DNA from: UBA1189 sp045647345
Lineage (GTDB): Bacteria > Bacteroidota > Bacteroidia > Bacteroidales > Bacteroidaceae
Assembly: GCA_045647345.1 (NCBI GenBank)
Contig: JAZRMG010000047.1
Span: forward strand, 1-8,633
Length of the DNA stretch: 8,633 nucleotides
Direction: 5' to 3'
Shown here: piece after piece, positions 6,385-8,633 of the stretch
How positions within the stretch are numbered: the stretch's first letter is position 1
How the letters are laid out: each line of letters opens with the position of its first letter
The notes under the pieces: generated by a model
The model's input: only the letters and a program-made list of their open reading frames with translations
What the model was told of the DNA's origin: nothing
The model's database searches: none
Program-made: the position numbers and the translations under genes

Positions 6385-6502
6385 TTAAAAATTAAAAGTA
6401 AAGAATTAAAAACAGGCGACATACATCCGAGACTTATCAGCAACAAGATTGTCATGTCGCACGTTTTAATTCATTAGACCAGTTATATCTTTTAATTTTT
6501 AA
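6385..6502. repeat. 118-nt nested imperfect palindrome between slyD and aroC
   Basis: The outer arms TTAAAAATTAAAAG (6385-6398) and CTTTTAATTTTTAA (6489-6502) are a perfect 14-bp inverted pair. Inside them GAATTAAAA (6403-6411) pairs with TTTTAATTC (6464-6472) and GCGACAT (6416-6422) with ATGTCGC (6454-6460), leaving a ~31-nt apical loop. It begins directly after the slyD TAA and ends 13 nt before the aroC start, filling almost the whole intergenic space. It may act as a slyD terminator or be a MITE/REP-like insertion; no transposase or clear target-site duplication is seen. TATCTTTT (6486-6493) in the right arm is a weak promoter-like -7 box for aroC. Confidence 0.75.
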
Positions 6503-6515
6503 CTTCAAATTCATT

Positions 6516-7601
6516 TTGAACACATTCGGTACACTTTTTCGCCTCACCACCTTTGGAGAGTCGCATGGCCCAAGCATAGGTGGCGTAATAGATGGTATGC
6601 CTGCAGGCATTACTGTCGACATGGACTTTGTACAAAACGAAATGATACGCCGCCGTCCAGGACAGAGCACCGTCACTACAAGCCGACAAGAGCCTGATGA
6701 AGTCGAATTCCTATCAGGAATCTTCGAGGGCCGCACCACTGGTACCCCCATCGGGTTTATCATACGCAATACCAACCAACACTCGACCGATTACGACAAC
6801 CTACGTGACATCTTTCGGCCATCACATGCCGACTACACCTATTGGCAGAAATATGGCATACGCGACCACCGTGGAGGTGGACGCTCATCTGCCCGCGAGA
6901 CCGCTACGCGCTGCGTAGCTGGAGCATTGGCCAAGCTTGCTTTACGCCAGTTGGGCATCACCATCCAAGCCTATACGTCACAAGTGGGAAACATAGTGCT
7001 CGACAACGATTACACACACTATGACCTCACGCTCACAGAGACCAACATCGTACGCTGCCCCGATGCAGAGAAGGCAAAGGAGATGGAGCAACTCATCCTT
7101 TCCGTCAAGGCCGATGGCGACACTATAGGCGGCATCGTCACCTGTGTCATCACGGGCTGTCCCGTTGGATTGGGCGAGCCCGTCTTCGGGAAATTACATG
7201 TCGCGCTGGGCAGTGCCATGCTGAGCATCAATGCCTGCAAGGGATTCGACTATGGCCGTGGATTCGACGGTATCAACGAACGAGGTTCAGAGCAGAACGA
7301 TCGTTTTGTCACATCTTCCGAAGACACCATTACCACTATCTCCAACCGTTCGGGAGGCATACAGGGAGGTATCAGCAACGGACAGCCCATCTACTTCCGT
7401 GCAGTCTTCAAGCCCGTAGCCACCCAATTGGGCGAGCAGACCGTGCTCGACATCCATGGCAACGAGCAGACGCTCAAGGCTAAGGGTCGTCACGACCCCT
7501 GCGTAGTACCACGCGCCGTACCCATCGTAGAGGCCATGGCGGCCATCACCGTATTGGACCATTACCTGCAATACAAAGCAACGCAAAACTTTCCTCTTTA
7601 A
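6516..7601 (+). CDS. aroC: Chorismate synthase
   Basis: Last step of the shikimate pathway: reduced-FMN-dependent 1,4-elimination of phosphate from EPSP to give chorismate. The 361-residue length is normal. The start region MNTFGTLFRLTTFGESHG contains signature 1 with catalytic His17. RRRPGQS (45-51) follows, then RPSHADYTYWQKYG with the second catalytic His104, RDHRGGGRSSARETATR (117-133), and a C-terminal GRHDPCVVPRAVPIVEAM block. The start is TTG at 6516: no in-frame ATG exists between this codon and the upstream slyD region, and the protein is full length from here, since NTFG..FR is the normal N-terminus. The 118-nt palindrome ends only 13 nt upstream, so its folding could affect initiation. 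A bidirectional terminator follows. No other shikimate gene is adjacent. Confidence 0.96.
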   Translation: MNTFGTLFRLTTFGESHGPSIGGVIDGMPAGITVDMDFVQNEMIRRRPGQSTVTTSRQEPDEVEFLSGIFEGRTTGTPIGFIIRNTNQHSTDYDNLRDIFRPSHADYTYWQKYGIRDHRGGGRSSARETATRCVAGALAKLALRQLGITIQAYTSQVGNIVLDNDYTHYDLTLTETNIVRCPDAEKAKEMEQLILSVKADGDTIGGIVTCVITGCPVGLGEPVFGKLHVALGSAMLSINACKGFDYGRGFDGINERGSEQNDRFVTSSEDTITTISNRSGGIQGGISNGQPIYFRAVFKPVATQLGEQTVLDIHGNEQTLKAKGRHDPCVVPRAVPIVEAMAAITVLDHYLQYKATQNFPL

Positions 7602-7674
7602 TACTTAGGGACACATGCCGATTCTGAATCAGCGAGCATATTAGTCCAGAAGTAAGAGGATATAATAATAAAGA

Positions 7675-7706
7675 AAAGAGCAGTAGCACAAGTACTACTG
7701 CTCTTT
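7675..7706. terminator. Bidirectional terminator between aroC and HAD genes
   Basis: A perfect 12-bp stem (AAAGAGCAGTAG at 7675-7686, CTACTGCTCTTT at 7695-7706) closes an 8-nt loop. The left side is A-rich (AATAATAAAGAAAAGAG), giving a U-rich tail for the minus-strand transcript; the right side continues TCTCATAT. It lies between convergent genes and can serve both. The rest of 7602-7719 holds nothing else I can support. Confidence 0.85.
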
Positions 7707-7719
7707 CTCATATCAATTC

Positions 7720-8490
7720 TTATCTCAGATTTCCAGTCAACATTTCCCACGCATCGCATAGAGCCTGCATGGAGGGGAATAGCATATCGGCTCCTTCGTC
7801 GAGCAATGCATTGTCGGGTAGAGGTCCAGTGTTGACAGCGATGGTAAAGATGCCGGCAGCTTTAGCGGCACGCACGCCGAGTGGCGCATTCTCTACCACG
7901 ATACACTCTTCAGGAGCAAGCTCTCCCTTCTGCATACCCATCAGGTAGGGTTCGGGGTCGGGCTTCCCACGCTTGACATCAAAGGCTGTCACCATCAGTT
8001 CGCGCTTGAAGATGTCGGGGAAGTGATGGTTGAGGCGGTCGAGCAGTGAGCGTTGCCCCGATCCTGTAACGATGAGGATCTTCAGTCCCTGCGCCTTGAG
8101 TTTGTGCAATAATTCCAAGGCCCCGGGCATGGGGTCGGCTGGTGGGTACTCATTGAACAAGGCTGACTTTACCTGGTAGATTTCCTGTATGCGTTCTTCG
8201 GTCTCTTCCACTCCGCGCTGGCGCATGCTCACGAGATTGACGGTAGATGCTCCCGTGCGTCCTTCGTGCATGTACACTTCATCTTCCGGGAGGTCGTAGC
8301 CAAACTGTGCCATGGCGCGATGCCATGCCTTGGCATGGTAGGGCATGGAGTTGTAGAGTACGCCGTCCATGTCGAAGAGAACGGCACGCAAAGAGCGGCC
8401 CCCCTCATTCCCCCCAAGGGGGGATGACATGAAGGGGACTGCTGTTAAATCCTCCCCCTTGGGGGAGTTAGAGGGGGCTGTTGGTCTCAT
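7720..8490 (-). CDS. HAD-superfamily phosphatase, beta-phosphoglucomutase-like
   Basis: A 256-residue subclass-I HAD hydrolase; relatives are sugar-phosphate phosphatases or beta-phosphoglucomutases. Motif I is LFDMDGVLYNS (nucleophile Asp40, acid/base Asp42), followed by a helical cap (~50-120), motif II ILIVTGSG (Thr142), motif III KRGKPDP (Lys176) and motif IV VVENAPLGVRAAKAAG, where Glu200-Asn201 replaces the commoner Glu-Asp. The conserved part starts only at residue 34. The preceding 33 residues are encoded by a G-rich inverted-repeat doublet and look like translated repeat. Three starts are possible: ATG at 8490, overlapping the pgi stop as ATGA; ATG at 8430; or TTG at 8391, directly before RAVLFDMDG. 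The first is given because it would couple translation to pgi, but this is uncertain. Substrate unknown; adjacency to pgi suggests sugar phosphates. Confidence 0.88.
   Translation of the reverse strand: MRPTAPSNSPKGEDLTAVPFMSSPLGGNEGGRSLRAVLFDMDGVLYNSMPYHAKAWHRAMAQFGYDLPEDEVYMHEGRTGASTVNLVSMRQRGVEETEERIQEIYQVKSALFNEYPPADPMPGALELLHKLKAQGLKILIVTGSGQRSLLDRLNHHFPDIFKRELMVTAFDVKRGKPDPEPYLMGMQKGELAPEECIVVENAPLGVRAAKAAGIFTIAVNTGPLPDNALLDEGADMLFPSMQALCDAWEMLTGNLR
8398..8478. repeat. G-rich inverted-repeat doublet (REP/BIME-like)
   Basis: Two hairpins in opposite orientation: CCCCCCAAGGGGGG (8409-8422) and CTCCCCCTTGGGGGAG (8452-8467). Outside them GCCCCCCTC (8398-8406) and GAGGGGGC (8471-8478) are also inverted to each other. 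Reverse-complementing the second unit gives the same pattern as the first (GCCCCCTC, short A/T spacer, CCCCC AA GGGGG), so these are two copies of one unit facing each other. I recall very similar CCCTCTAACTCCCCCAAGGGGGAG strings scattered through Bacteroidetes genomes. It is read in frame by the HAD gene. Confidence 0.8.
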
Positions 8491-8633
8491 TTCAAGCGAG
8501 CCTTGATAGCCTCAGTCTCTGCCTCATAGCCGGGCTTGCCGAGGAGAGCAAACATGTTGCGCTTGTAGTCCTCTACACCAGGCTGGTCGAAGGGGTTTAC
8601 ACCCAATACATAACCGCTCACGCCGCAACCCTT
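8487..8633 (-). CDS. pgi: Glucose-6-phosphate isomerase, C-terminal end (partial)
   Basis: The window contains the last 48 codons plus a TGA; the N-terminal ~400 residues lie beyond the right edge. The fragment reads KGCGVSGYVLGVNPFDQPGV and then EDYKRNMFALLGKPGYEAETEAIKARLK. NPFDQPGVE.YK.NMFALLGKPG is the highly conserved end of bacterial Pgi. The enzyme interconverts glucose 6-phosphate and fructose 6-phosphate in glycolysis and gluconeogenesis. The TGA overlaps an ATG on the same strand (AAATGAGACC), giving a 4-nt ATGA stop-start overlap with the HAD gene. The two genes are very likely cotranscribed, with pgi first. Confidence 0.95.
   Translation of the reverse strand, partial: KGCGVSGYVLGVNPFDQPGVEDYKRNMFALLGKPGYEAETEAIKARLK

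Noticed and set aside
8398..8478. The G-rich doublet as a terminator or attachment site
   Set aside because: It has no T tract and lies inside an open reading frame downstream of pgi; no integrase or tRNA gene is nearby, so a dispersed repeat is the simpler reading.
1..8633. A defence, phage or secretion system
   Set aside because: All long conserved frames are assigned to housekeeping families or a single GH43/Crp pair; no nuclease, transposase, phage or toxin-antitoxin motif is present.

Overview
The window looks like an ordinary core-genome segment of a Bacteroidales bacterium, most likely Prevotella-like. The evidence is promoters of the TTTG - about 20 nt - TAnnTTTG type, start codons without clear Shine-Dalgarno sequences, the rplU-rpmA-serS order, a Cys-rich SlyD, and G-rich palindromes of a kind common in this phylum. 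The genus is inferred from style and cannot be proven here.

Layout. (1) 1-1716, + strand: the last codons of rplU (L21), then rpmA (L27), a strong terminator, and serS (seryl-tRNA synthetase) with its own promoter. (2) 1717-1894: a gene-free stretch holding two structured palindromic elements. (3) 1895-3648, + strand: a Crp/Fnr-type regulator followed after 29 nt by a lipoprotein glycoside hydrolase of GH43 type, probably one transcript. (4) 3649-3769: a bidirectional terminator between convergent units. (5) 3770-5632, - strand: miaA (tRNA isopentenyltransferase) and a DAG-kinase-fold lipid kinase, in an operon with a near-consensus promoter. (6) 5633-5790: divergent promoters for miaA and slyD. 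(7) 5791-7601, + strand: a SlyD-like FKBP prolyl isomerase with a Cys/His-rich tail, a long nested palindrome, then aroC (chorismate synthase), which has no ATG start. (8) 7602-7719: a second bidirectional terminator. (9) 7720-8633, - strand: the 3' end of pgi (glucose-6-phosphate isomerase) and a beta-phosphoglucomutase-like HAD phosphatase. The first ~33 codons of the HAD gene are made of a G-rich inverted-repeat doublet.

Most genes are housekeeping: translation (L21, L27, SerRS, MiaA), protein folding (SlyD), shikimate pathway (AroC) and sugar phosphate metabolism (Pgi, HAD). The Crp-GH43 pair is the most accessory part.

I found no defence system, phage, transposase, CRISPR array or RNA gene. 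The observations most worth checking are the intergenic palindromes: one translated into the HAD protein, one abutting the non-ATG start of aroC, and two that may belong to one repeat family. No convincing undescribed multi-gene system is visible.
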